From the NCBI GenBank assembly GCA_024635885.1, contig JAGXIA010000119.1, positions 1 to 8,460 on the forward strand: DNA of 8,460 nucleotides, read 5' to 3'. Made by a program: the position numbers and the translations under genes. Shown in pieces: positions 1-6,188 of this stretch. Within the stretch, counting starts at the first letter, position 1, and each line of letters begins with the position of its first letter. The DNA comes from Helicobacteraceae bacterium (GTDB taxonomy: Bacteria; Campylobacterota; Campylobacteria; Campylobacterales; Sulfurimonadaceae). The notes beneath the pieces are model-generated. The model did not search any database, was not told where the DNA came from, and worked only from the letters and a program-made list of their open reading frames with translations.

Positions 1-1267
1 AGCAAATAAAACATTAAATGTAGTCTTGCTTAATGCTCCTTCAACCTACTATATTGGTCCAGAAGGTCCACAAGGCTTTGAATATGATCTCTTGAACAGT
101 TATGCAAAATATTTAGATGTTGATTTAAATATTACCTCCGTTAACACAATCAAAGAAGCTTTGGAATTTAGTAAAAACTCAAATATACATATAACATCAG
201 CTTCACTTTCAAAGACTAAAGAGAGAGAAAAAACTTTTAATTTTGGACCATCCTATTTTGAAGTCCAAGAACAAGTTATCTGCCATAGAGGAATGCTGGG
301 CAGTGGAAAATTTCCAAGAAATATAGAAGATTTAACAGGATTAAAAATAGTTGTCGGTGAATCTACCAGTTATGCCCAAACAATTCAAGATTTGCAGGCA
401 GACGGATACGATATCAATGCTTCATTTACAGCCGAATATTCAACAGAAGAGTTATTGGAGCAGGTTTCAAACAATGAGATAGACTGTACCATCGCTGATT
501 CTAATATTTATGCACTTAATCTTAGATATTTTACAGAGATGAGAATGGCCTTTACTGTAAGTGGCAGAGAACAGCTTGCCTGGACTTTAGCTCCTGGTTC
601 TATAGAACTCGAGGCTAACATGTACACTTGGCTAAACAGTTTTAATCAAAGTGGGGCATTGGCACAACTCAAAGATCATTATTACAGTTATGTAATGTTT
701 TTTGATTATTACAATACTAAAATGTTTTATAAAAGAATAGACTCAAGATTGCCTAAATATAAAAAATATTTTAAGGAGATAGCAAATAAATATGAAGTTC
801 CTTGGACACTTCTAGCTGCTATGTCTTATCAAGAATCACACTGGAATCCAAAAGCCAAAAGTTTTACTGGTGTACGAGGAATGATGATGCTTACCCGCAA
901 TACAGCTAAGCTATTAGGCGTGAAAAACCGCCTTGATGCAAAGCAGAGTATACATGGTGGGACAAGACATCTTAAAAATTTGATGAAACTTATCCCCGAT
1001 GGTATTCATGGAGAAAATCATTTAAAATTTGCATTGGCTTCTTATAATGTTGGTTTAGGGCATATTTTGGATGCTAGAGAATTAGCTGAAAAAATGGGGT
1101 ATGATGGAAATAGTTGGAAAGATTTAAAAGAGGTTCTACCGCTTCTTTCTCAAAAAAAATACTATAAAACATTAAAATATGGCTATGCAAGAGGAAGTGA
1201 GCCTGTCAGATATGTTGAGTCAATATATAATTTTAAAGATATTTTAGAAAATAAAAACGCAGATTAA
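1..1267 (+). CDS. mltF: Membrane-bound lytic murein transglycosylase F-like protein, 5'-truncated by window edge
   Basis: This enzyme should cleave peptidoglycan glycan strands in the periplasm, leaving 1,6-anhydro-muramyl ends. The reading frame is open from base 2 to the TAA at 1265-1267 and encodes about 421 residues. The true start and any signal peptide lie upstream. The first in-frame start-like codon, TTG at 26, falls inside the conserved N-terminal strand (LNVVLLNAPSTYYIG), so it is not the start. Counting from that TTG codon, residues 1-220 form a family-3 solute-binding domain (GPEGPQGFEYDL, then SASLSKTKERE). Residues 250-400 form the SLT catalytic domain: YQESHWNP with catalytic Glu270 (codon 833-835), GVRGMMMLT, and ASYNVGLGHILDAR. 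This domain order is typical of MltF. The downstream neighbours converge on it and suggest no shared function. Confidence 0.93.
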   Translation, partial: ANKTLNVVLLNAPSTYYIGPEGPQGFEYDLLNSYAKYLDVDLNITSVNTIKEALEFSKNSNIHITSASLSKTKEREKTFNFGPSYFEVQEQVICHRGMLGSGKFPRNIEDLTGLKIVVGESTSYAQTIQDLQADGYDINASFTAEYSTEELLEQVSNNEIDCTIADSNIYALNLRYFTEMRMAFTVSGREQLAWTLAPGSIELEANMYTWLNSFNQSGALAQLKDHYYSYVMFFDYYNTKMFYKRIDSRLPKYKKYFKEIANKYEVPWTLLAAMSYQESHWNPKAKSFTGVRGMMMLTRNTAKLLGVKNRLDAKQSIHGGTRHLKNLMKLIPDGIHGENHLKFALASYNVGLGHILDARELAEKMGYDGNSWKDLKEVLPLLSQKKYYKTLKYGYARGSEPVRYVESIYNFKDILENKNAD

Positions 1268-1310
1268 AAGAAGTTACTTAGTGTAAATGAACGATAGCTA
1301 ATAATTTGTA

Positions 1311-1346
1311 TTTCCACATGCCAAGATTATTCTTGGCATGTGGAAA
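1311..1346. terminator. Perfect hairpin between convergent genes, probable bidirectional terminator
   Basis: The arms TTTCCACATGCCAAGA (1311-1326) and its exact reverse complement (1331-1346) form a 16-bp stem with a TTAT loop. It lies 43 nt after the mltF stop and 3 nt before the rsfS stop, so it can serve transcripts from both sides. The following T-tract is short on the + strand (GTTTTAT) and poor on the - strand. It could therefore be a weak intrinsic terminator, or an RNA 3'-end stabiliser. Confidence 0.75.
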
Positions 1347-1349
1347 GTT

Positions 1350-1691
1350 TTATGCTTCTTCGTCTTCACCTTCTTTTCCGTCGGCAAGTTTCGTTAAAAA
1401 GCTTTCCATATCATATTTAACTCTGTATTCCGGTGTCATTATATGAATTAAAATATCTCCTAAATCAATTACTATCCAGTCTCCGCTTTCGTCTACATGG
1501 TTAAATTCTTCTGTAGATTTTAAGTCTTTTCTTAAGTGGTTAAGTAAGGCTGCAGTATGTCTTGCACCTAGTGATGACGCAATAATTGCATAATTTACAA
1601 AGTAGTTTTTCTCACGAAGATCAAATACTTCGATTCCCTCAGCCTTATTTGTGTCTAGTACGTCTGTTATGTTTTCTATTCTAGTTTGCAT
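1350..1691 (-). CDS. rsfS: Ribosomal silencing factor RsfS (YbeB/DUF143 family)
   Basis: RsfS binds ribosomal protein uL14 on the large subunit and blocks subunit joining when nutrients are scarce. The 113-residue product begins MQTRIENITDVLDTNKAEGIEVFDL. It carries the family features NYFVNYAIIASSLGARHTAALLNHL and ESGDWIVIDLGDILIHIMTPEYRVKYDMESF, and ends in an acidic tail (GKEGEDEEA). The frame is open to an ATG at 1727, but the ATG at 1691 is preferred: it starts where the family alignment starts and has AAGGA about 5 nt upstream. The adjacent ATG at 1694 is possible but close to the ribosome-binding site. The gene overlaps the end of nadD by 11 nt, so the two are probably translationally coupled. 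The nadD-rsfS pairing is common in bacteria. Confidence 0.93.
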   Translation of the reverse strand: MQTRIENITDVLDTNKAEGIEVFDLREKNYFVNYAIIASSLGARHTAALLNHLRKDLKSTEEFNHVDESGDWIVIDLGDILIHIMTPEYRVKYDMESFLTKLADGKEGEDEEA

Positions 1692-2223
1692 CATTTTCCT
1701 TGTAATATTTAGCAATTTCTTTTGCACACTTTTGTGGCAATTTTGATATATCTAAGTGCTCTCGCAGCTGTGTTGATGAAATATCTACATTTATATTTAA
1801 GTCTATAAAATTTTCTGGAATCTCTATCTTGTCTCTATGGGCAACAACAAAAGTAACCATTGATTTGAGCTCCTCATACCTATCCCACTTATGAAGTAAA
1901 GATAGATTGTCTGCTCCAATAACAAGATATATTTTTTTATACTTTTTCAAAAGGTATTTTACACTTTGTATGCTAGAGACTTTTTGTTTTTGTTTTACTT
2001 CAAAGTCATCAATCAATACATTTTGAAAGATACCAAAAATTTCTTTTAGCCATTTCAGTCTAAGTGACGACGGAGCATGTGCCTTAGATTTAAAAGGATT
2101 TAAAAAAGTCGGCATTATGACAACTTTATCAATATCTTTAAAATTAAGCAAAGCTTTTACAATCATTTCATGACCAATATGAGGTGGGTCAAAAGAGCCA
2201 CCAAATAGTGCAATGTTTTCCAT
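1681..2223 (-). CDS. nadD: Nicotinate-nucleotide adenylyltransferase
   Basis: NadD transfers AMP from ATP to nicotinate mononucleotide, giving deamido-NAD in cytoplasmic NAD synthesis. The 180-residue product starts MENIALFGGSFDPPHIGHEM, which contains the nucleotidyltransferase signature GGSFDPPHxGH. It later shows LVIGADNLSLLHKWDRYEEL and the C-terminal ISSTQLREHL motif of the NadD/CoaD superfamily. It is shorter than the enterobacterial enzyme (about 213 aa) but has all signature blocks, so it looks complete. The ATG at 2223 has a modest GGAA Shine-Dalgarno about 6 nt upstream. It is the first gene of a two-gene operon with rsfS and is divergent from gap. Confidence 0.95.
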   Translation of the reverse strand: MENIALFGGSFDPPHIGHEMIVKALLNFKDIDKVVIMPTFLNPFKSKAHAPSSLRLKWLKEIFGIFQNVLIDDFEVKQKQKVSSIQSVKYLLKKYKKIYLVIGADNLSLLHKWDRYEELKSMVTFVVAHRDKIEIPENFIDLNINVDISSTQLREHLDISKLPQKCAKEIAKYYKENDAN

Positions 2224-2243
2224 ATCAATTCCAATTTAAAGCG

Positions 2244-2263
2244 AATTATAGCTAATTATAGAT
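2244..2263. repeat. Two-copy 10-bp tandem repeat carrying -10-like boxes
   Basis: AATTATAGCT (2244-2253) is followed directly by AATTATAGAT (2254-2263), with 9 of 10 bases identical. Each copy reads TATAAT on the - strand (2250-2245 and 2260-2255), giving two candidate nadD -10 boxes 10 bp, about one helical turn, apart. Confidence 0.7.
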
Positions 2264-2273
2264 AAAATCGTAA
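2245..2273 (-). promoter_or_regulatory. Candidate nadD-rsfS promoter
   Basis: TATAAT at 2250-2245 predicts a transcript start near 2238 and a 15-nt leader. A second TATAAT at 2260-2255 predicts a start near 2248 and a 25-nt leader that includes the GGAA site. No clear TTGACA is present (TTACGA at 2273-2268 is the best fit at a spacing of 17), as is usual for Campylobacterota promoters. Confidence 0.5.
2263..2268 (+). promoter_or_regulatory. Candidate -10 box for the gap-pgk-tpiA transcript
   Basis: TAAAAT at 2263-2268 matches 5 of 6 bases of TATAAT and predicts a start near A2275, giving a 24-nt leader. The leader carries AGGA at 2289-2292, 6 nt before the gap ATG. No recognisable -35 is seen. 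It partly overlaps the nadD promoter region, so the two divergent units may compete for polymerase. Confidence 0.4.
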
Positions 2274-2298
2274 GATTAATTTTTAGACAGGAAATTTA

Positions 2299-3303
2299 AT
2301 GGCATTAAAAGTGGCAATCAATGGATTCGGCAGAATCGGTCGTTGTGTGGCTAGGATTGCATCTATGAGAGATGATGTACAATTAGTTGCAATTAACGAC
2401 ATGGCAAGTATGGATATGATTTTATATTTGCTTGCAAATGACTCTGTTCACGGACCTTTTTCTAAAGATGTTGAAATGATTGATGATAATCATATTAGTA
2501 TTGACGGTAAAAGTGTCAGAGTCTTTTCACAAAGCGAACCTAAAAATTTAAAATTTGCTGATTGCGGTGCAGATATAGTTTTGGAGTGTACAGGCGTTTT
2601 TTTAACTCAAGAGAGCTCTCAAGCTCATATTGACAACGGTGTTAAAAAAGTTATATTCTCAGCACCCTCAAAAGATGACAAAACAGCTACATTTGTACTG
2701 GGTGTGAATGAAAACCTATATGATGGTCAAAAAATCATCTCTAATGCATCTTGTACTACAAATTGTCTAGGTCTTGTAGCTAAGGTGATTGATGATGCAT
2801 TTGGAATTGAAAAAGGTCTTATCACTACAATTCATTCCTATACAAACGATCAGAATATTTTAGATGTTATTCATCACTCTAGAGACAAAAGAAGAGCAAG
2901 GGCCAGTGCTGTAAATATGATACCAACCAGTACAGGCGCAGCTAAAGCTATCGGTTTAGTTTTGCCTCAGCTTGTTGGTAAACTTCATGGACAGAGTGTT
3001 CGTGTTCCAACACCAGATGTTTCTATACTTGATTTAAATGTTGTTTTGAAGAAAAAAACTTCTAAAGAAGAAGTTAACAGGGTGTTTAATGAGATGGCAG
3101 ATAACAAGCTCAAAGGTTTATTGCTAATAGACAAAAAGATGCGGGTATCTCAGGATTTTGTTGGTTGTGATTATAGTGCAGTTGTTGCCGAAGATTTAAC
3201 GCAGGTTATCGGTGGTGATATGCTCAAAATAATGGCTTGGTATGATAATGAATGGGCTTATTCTACGAGACTCTTAGATATGGCACTTTATATTAGTAAA
3301 TAG
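2299..3303 (+). CDS. gap: Glyceraldehyde-3-phosphate dehydrogenase, type I
   Basis: The enzyme interconverts glyceraldehyde-3-phosphate and 1,3-bisphosphoglycerate with NAD(P) and phosphate in the cytoplasm. The 334-residue product has the Rossmann motif INGFGRIGR (7-15), the catalytic SNASCTTNC with Cys152, the base His179 in HSYTND, the PTSTGAAKA phosphate site (209-217), and WYDNEWAYS near the C-terminus. Asp34 after the second strand (AIND) favours NAD. However, the segment after Asp189 reads VIHHSRDKRRAR where classical NAD enzymes have LPHKDLRRAR, so the usual Leu187-Pro188 pair is Val-Ile and the loop is two residues longer. Cofactor use may be relaxed (inference). AGGA lies 6 nt before ATG. 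This is the first gene of the triose-phosphate operon. Confidence 0.97.
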   Translation: MALKVAINGFGRIGRCVARIASMRDDVQLVAINDMASMDMILYLLANDSVHGPFSKDVEMIDDNHISIDGKSVRVFSQSEPKNLKFADCGADIVLECTGVFLTQESSQAHIDNGVKKVIFSAPSKDDKTATFVLGVNENLYDGQKIISNASCTTNCLGLVAKVIDDAFGIEKGLITTIHSYTNDQNILDVIHHSRDKRRARASAVNMIPTSTGAAKAIGLVLPQLVGKLHGQSVRVPTPDVSILDLNVVLKKKTSKEEVNRVFNEMADNKLKGLLLIDKKMRVSQDFVGCDYSAVVAEDLTQVIGGDMLKIMAWYDNEWAYSTRLLDMALYISK

Positions 3304-3306
3304 GAA
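3302..3306 (+). promoter_or_regulatory. pgk ribosome-binding site overlapping the gap stop codon
   Basis: AGGAA begins inside the gap TAG (3301-3303) and ends 4 nt before the pgk ATG at 3311. A ribosome terminating on gap would sit on this site, which favours translational coupling of gap and pgk. Confidence 0.75.
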
Positions 3307-3310
3307 AAAC

Positions 3311-4519
3311 ATGAAACTTTTAAATATTAAAGACTTAGACTTAGCCGGTAAAAAAGTTTTTATCAGATGTGATTTCAATGTACCGATGGATGAATTTGGT
3401 AATATATCTGATGATCGTCGTATCCGTTCTGCTTTAGCAACTATTAATTTTTGTCTAGATCAAAACTGTGCAGTTATTTTAGCATCTCATTTAGGTCGTC
3501 CTAAAGGTGAAGTTGTTGCAAAAGACTCTCTTTCTCCTGTTGCTAAAAGATTAAAACTACTTCTAAAAAGAGATATTATTTTAGCGCGTGATGTGGTTGG
3601 AGAAGATGCAATGTCTAAAGCCAAAGCATTGAAGCAAAATGAAGTCTTACTTTTAGAAAACCTTCGTTATGAAGCTGGTGAGACAAAAAATGATAAAGTG
3701 CTCTCAGAAAAATTAGCAAGCATGGCAGAGTTTTATATAAATGATGCTTTTGGTGTAAGTCACCGTGCTCACTCTTCAGTTGAGGGAATAACGCGTCTTT
3801 TCGATAACCAACACAAAGCAGGAGGATTCTTACTTCAAAAAGAGATAGAATTTTTTAGTAAACTTATTAAAAATCCGGTTCGCCCTTTTGCTGCTATTGT
3901 AGGCGGATCAAAAGTTTCTGGAAAACTTGAAGCACTTGTAAACTTGCTTCCACGCGTTGATAAGATTCTTATTGGTGGAGGAATGGCTTTTACATTTTTA
4001 AAACAGATGGGTTACAATGTTGGTGCTTCCTTAGTTGAAGATGATTTACTTGAAGATGCGCAGCATATTATGGACGAAGCAAAAAGACTTGGTGTTAAAT
4101 TTTACTTACCCGTAGATATTGTTGTAGCTGATAAATTTTCTGAAGACTCTGTGAGTAAAATGGTTACAGCTCAAGAGATTCCCGATGGCTGGATGGGACT
4201 CGACATTGGGCCCGCTACTGTAAGACTTTATAGAGAAGTTTTAAATAATGTTCAAACAGTTCTTTGGAATGGACCTATGGGCGTTTATGAGATGGAAAAA
4301 TTTTCACGTGGTTCCAATAAAATAGCTAATTATGTTGCAGACAGTTACGCAACTACCGTTGTTGGCGGTGGTGATACGGCAGATTTAGTTCAAAGAATTG
4401 GTCTTGATGAAGAGATTAGTTTTATTTCAACCGGTGGTGGTGCTTCTTTGGAACTTTTAGAGGGTAAAGTATTGCCAGGTGTGGCACAGCTTATGGTTGA
4501 TGATGGCGAGGATGATTAA
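3311..4519 (+). CDS. pgk: Phosphoglycerate kinase
   Basis: Pgk transfers phosphate between 1,3-bisphosphoglycerate and ADP, or in reverse during gluconeogenesis. The 402-residue length is typical. The N-terminal substrate domain shows DFNVPMDEFGNISDDRRIR (21-39), ASHLGRPKG (58-66), ENLRYEAGE (116-124) and NDAFGVSHRAHSS (144-156). The C-terminal nucleotide domain shows VGGSKVSGKLEAL (197-209), GGGMAFTFL (222-230), LWNGPMGVYE (318-327), GGGDTADLV (352-360) and STGGGASLELLEGK (373-386). No key motif is missing. It sits 7 nt after gap and 2 nt before tpiA. The last codons encode an acidic DDGEDD tail whose GAGGA sequence doubles as the tpiA ribosome-binding site. Confidence 0.98.
   Translation: MKLLNIKDLDLAGKKVFIRCDFNVPMDEFGNISDDRRIRSALATINFCLDQNCAVILASHLGRPKGEVVAKDSLSPVAKRLKLLLKRDIILARDVVGEDAMSKAKALKQNEVLLLENLRYEAGETKNDKVLSEKLASMAEFYINDAFGVSHRAHSSVEGITRLFDNQHKAGGFLLQKEIEFFSKLIKNPVRPFAAIVGGSKVSGKLEALVNLLPRVDKILIGGGMAFTFLKQMGYNVGASLVEDDLLEDAQHIMDEAKRLGVKFYLPVDIVVADKFSEDSVSKMVTAQEIPDGWMGLDIGPATVRLYREVLNNVQTVLWNGPMGVYEMEKFSRGSNKIANYVADSYATTVVGGGDTADLVQRIGLDEEISFISTGGGASLELLEGKVLPGVAQLMVDDGEDD
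4508..4512 (+). promoter_or_regulatory. tpiA ribosome-binding site inside the end of pgk
   Basis: GAGGA at 4508-4512 lies within the last pgk codons, 9 nt before the tpiA ATG at 4522. The junction TAATAATG leaves only 2 nt between the pgk stop and the tpiA start, consistent with coupled translation. Confidence 0.7.
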
Positions 4520-4521
4520 TA

Positions 4522-5226
4522 ATGATAATTGCAGCAAATTTAAAAACTAATCTAACGCGTAAACAAACAACAGAATATTTAAATACATTAGATAGCTTAA
4601 TAGACGCGAGCAACTCTACTCAAGAAGTTCTAGTATTTCCTGCTACTTCTAGTCTCAATCCACATGCCGGCAAAGTAATCGTAGGTGCTCAAAATGCTTA
4701 TCCTGCAACAAATGGTGCTTTTACGGGTGAAATAGGTTCTGAACACTTAGCAGAGTTCGGTATTACTACTATTTTAATAGGTCACAGTGAAAGACGACAT
4801 GTTTTAGGCGAATCACAAGAAGAACTAGTTACAAAATTCAACTTCTACAAAGACTTAGGTTTTAAGATTGTTTACTGTGTAGGTGAGCCACTTTCACTCA
4901 GAGAAGAGGGTGAAGAAGCTATGATGAAATATATAGATGCTCAGTATGAAGGCATTGACTTAAACTACAAAAATCTAATTATTGCATATGAGCCGGTTTG
5001 GGCAATTGGCACAGGTCTGACTCCTACTTCCAAAGATATAGAAGATTTACACTCAAAACTTAAAGAAAAATGTAGCGCTCCATTATTATATGGGGGCAGT
5101 GTGAAAGTTGCAAATGCCAAAGAGGTATTAGGACTTAAAAGTGTTGACGGCATTTTAGTCGGCGGCGCTGCACTGAACGTAGAAGATTTTAACACAATGA
5201 TAAATTTTGCTCAAGAAATAGAGTAG
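4522..5226 (+). CDS. tpiA: Triosephosphate isomerase
   Basis: The enzyme interconverts dihydroxyacetone phosphate and glyceraldehyde-3-phosphate. The 234-residue TIM barrel keeps the catalytic set: Asn6 and Lys8 in AANLKTN, His88 in IGHSERR, and Glu157 in AYEPVWAIGTG, whose following residues form the flexible loop 6. Phosphate-binding YGGSV (190-194) and GILVGGAAL (210-218) are also present. It is about 15 residues shorter than the usual 250-aa enzyme, and the common NWKMN motif reads NLKTN. Both traits are, as I recall, normal for Campylobacterota TpiA, so I do not read them as damage. It is the third gene of the gap-pgk-tpiA run, 2 nt after pgk. Confidence 0.97.
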   Translation: MIIAANLKTNLTRKQTTEYLNTLDSLIDASNSTQEVLVFPATSSLNPHAGKVIVGAQNAYPATNGAFTGEIGSEHLAEFGITTILIGHSERRHVLGESQEELVTKFNFYKDLGFKIVYCVGEPLSLREEGEEAMMKYIDAQYEGIDLNYKNLIIAYEPVWAIGTGLTPTSKDIEDLHSKLKEKCSAPLLYGGSVKVANAKEVLGLKSVDGILVGGAALNVEDFNTMINFAQEIE

Positions 5227-5244
5227 AAGAATAAAGAGCATCAA

Positions 5245-5311
5245 AATGCGAGGGCTTCCTGCCGAAGGAAACCAAGTGTTAACGTAGATGGCGGAATTAC
5301 TTCCGACATTG
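5245..5311 (+). other. GC-richer structured intergenic element between tpiA and fabI
   Basis: About half of these bases are G or C, clearly more than in the flanks, and the stretch can fold. AATGCG (5245-5250) can pair with CG-A-CATT (5304-5310, one bulged A). Inside that, TTCC-T-GCC (5256-5263) can pair with GGCGGAA (5290-5296, one bulged T). A competing hairpin CGGAA/TTCCG (5292-5296/5301-5305) has a TTAC loop. It lies 18 nt after the tpiA stop and ends 16 nt before the fabI ribosome-binding site. It could be an intergenic repeat, a leader RNA of fabI or an RNA-processing signal. No known riboswitch family is recognised. Confidence 0.4.
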
Positions 5312-5327
5312 TAATAATAATAAAACT

Positions 5328-5332
5328 AAGGA
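5328..5332 (+). promoter_or_regulatory. fabI ribosome-binding site
   Basis: AAGGA lies 10 nt before the ATG at 5343 and 16 nt before a second in-frame ATG at 5349. The spacing favours the first ATG, giving the N-terminus MIMKGKKGLIVG. Confidence 0.65.
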
Positions 5333-5342
5333 AATATAACCA

Positions 5343-6164
5343 ATGATAATGAAAGGCAAAAAAGGCCTCATAGTAGGTCTTGCAAATAACAAATCAATAG
5401 CATACGGCATAGCAAAATCTTGTGCTGAGCAGGGTGCTGAGATGGCATTTACATATTTAAATGATGCTCTTAAAAAAAGAGTTGAACCAATAGCAGCAGA
5501 GTTTGGAAGTGATAAGATTTACGAACTTGATGTTTCAAATGAAGAGCATATGTCAGGAATTGCAGCACTTATTGAAAAAGATTTCGGGAAGATTGACTTT
5601 TTAGTTCATTCTGTAGCCTTTGCTCCAAAAGAAGCACTTTCAGAACCATTTCTGAAAACTACTAAGTCGGCATTTGCAATAGCTATGGATGTTTCAGTAT
5701 TTTCTCTTATAGACTTAACAAACCGTTTAGAGTCAGTTTTAAGTGATGACGCTTCAGTCCTTACTCTGTCCTATCTCGGCGGACCAAAATATATAGCTAA
5801 CTATAATGTAATGGGTGTTGCTAAAGCAGCCTTAGAATCAACAGTTAGATATATGGCAGTTGAGCTAGGGGCAAAAGGACAAAGAGTAAATGCAATCTCA
5901 GCAGGACCAATCAGAACTTTAGCGGCAGCCGGAATAGGTGATTTCAAGCAGATTCTTAACTGGAATGAAACAAATTCCCCACTAAAGAAAAATGTCACAA
6001 CCGACCAAGTCGGAAACTCAGCAATGTATCTTTTAAGTGATTTAGCCTCTGGTGTTACCGGTGAAGTACATTACGTTGACTCAGGTTATAACATTATGGG
6101 TATGGCAGCGGTTGAAAAAAGAGAAGATGGTAAAACTGTCCTTTGCTGGGACGAAAGAGAGTAA
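5343..6164 (+). CDS. fabI: Enoyl-[acyl-carrier-protein] reductase (NADH), FabI
   Basis: FabI reduces trans-2-enoyl-ACP to acyl-ACP, the last step of each type II fatty-acid elongation cycle. The 273-residue short-chain dehydrogenase-type protein has the FabI-specific nucleotide site GLIVGLANNKSIAYGIA (8-24), the LDVSN segment (62-66), VHSVAFAPKEAL (88-99) and the catalytic Tyr-(x6)-Lys pair Tyr154/Lys161 in NYNVMGVAK. Tyr144 in LSYLGG is the second conserved tyrosine. AGPIRTLAA (187-195) and VDSGYNIMGM (245-254) complete the fold. It follows tpiA in the same direction but after 116 nt, so it may have a separate promoter or be set apart by the structured element. The tpiA-fabI adjacency is, as I recall, also found in C. 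jejuni. Confidence 0.97.
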   Translation: MIMKGKKGLIVGLANNKSIAYGIAKSCAEQGAEMAFTYLNDALKKRVEPIAAEFGSDKIYELDVSNEEHMSGIAALIEKDFGKIDFLVHSVAFAPKEALSEPFLKTTKSAFAIAMDVSVFSLIDLTNRLESVLSDDASVLTLSYLGGPKYIANYNVMGVAKAALESTVRYMAVELGAKGQRVNAISAGPIRTLAAAGIGDFKQILNWNETNSPLKKNVTTDQVGNSAMYLLSDLASGVTGEVHYVDSGYNIMGMAAVEKREDGKTVLCWDERE

Positions 6165-6188
6165 GTTGTCTTTACTTACTTCTTTTTT
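6160..6188 (+). terminator. Weak hairpin with T-run between fabI and the convergent lipoprotein gene
   Basis: AGTAAG (6160-6165) and CTTACT (6175-6180) form a 6-bp stem around a 9-nt loop, followed by TCTTTTTT. The left arm contains the fabI stop codon and the right arm contains the lipoprotein stop codon on the other strand. The stem is short and AT-rich, so termination strength is doubtful. Confidence 0.35.

Noticed and set aside
26..28. TTG as the start of the MltF-like gene
   Set aside because: The frame is open upstream to the window edge, and the residues before it (LNVV) continue the conserved first strand of the solute-binding domain.
1692..1727. RsfS starting at the ATG at 1727 (125 residues)
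   Set aside because: The extra residues lie wholly inside nadD and lack a good ribosome-binding site, while family similarity begins at MQTRIEN.
4522..4560. TpiA as N-terminally truncated
   Set aside because: Short length and AANLKTN are, to my knowledge, typical of Campylobacterota TpiA, and all catalytic residues are present.
4965..5195. Antisense open frame opposite tpiA
   Set aside because: It lies entirely over the conserved TIM barrel coding region; its composition looks like a reading-frame shadow and no domain is recognisable.
5245..5311. Integron attC site or mobile-element remnant
   Set aside because: The GTTAACG stretch does not fit the attC core pattern, and no transposase, convincing terminal inverted repeats or target duplication is visible.
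5246..5314. Two adjacent mini-frames in the tpiA-fabI gap as leader peptides
   Set aside because: Neither has a ribosome-binding site at proper spacing, and the peptides (13 and 8 residues) show no attenuator-like codon run. Base pairing explains the stretch better.
5604..5640. FabI Ala92 in place of the E. coli Gly93 as a resistance-type change
   Set aside because: Many FabI families naturally carry VAFA or IAFA here, so it is lineage variation rather than an acquired mutation.
5801..5998. Antisense open frame opposite fabI
   Set aside because: It covers the catalytic Tyr-Lys region of FabI, has no ribosome-binding site or domain, and is best explained as a shadow.
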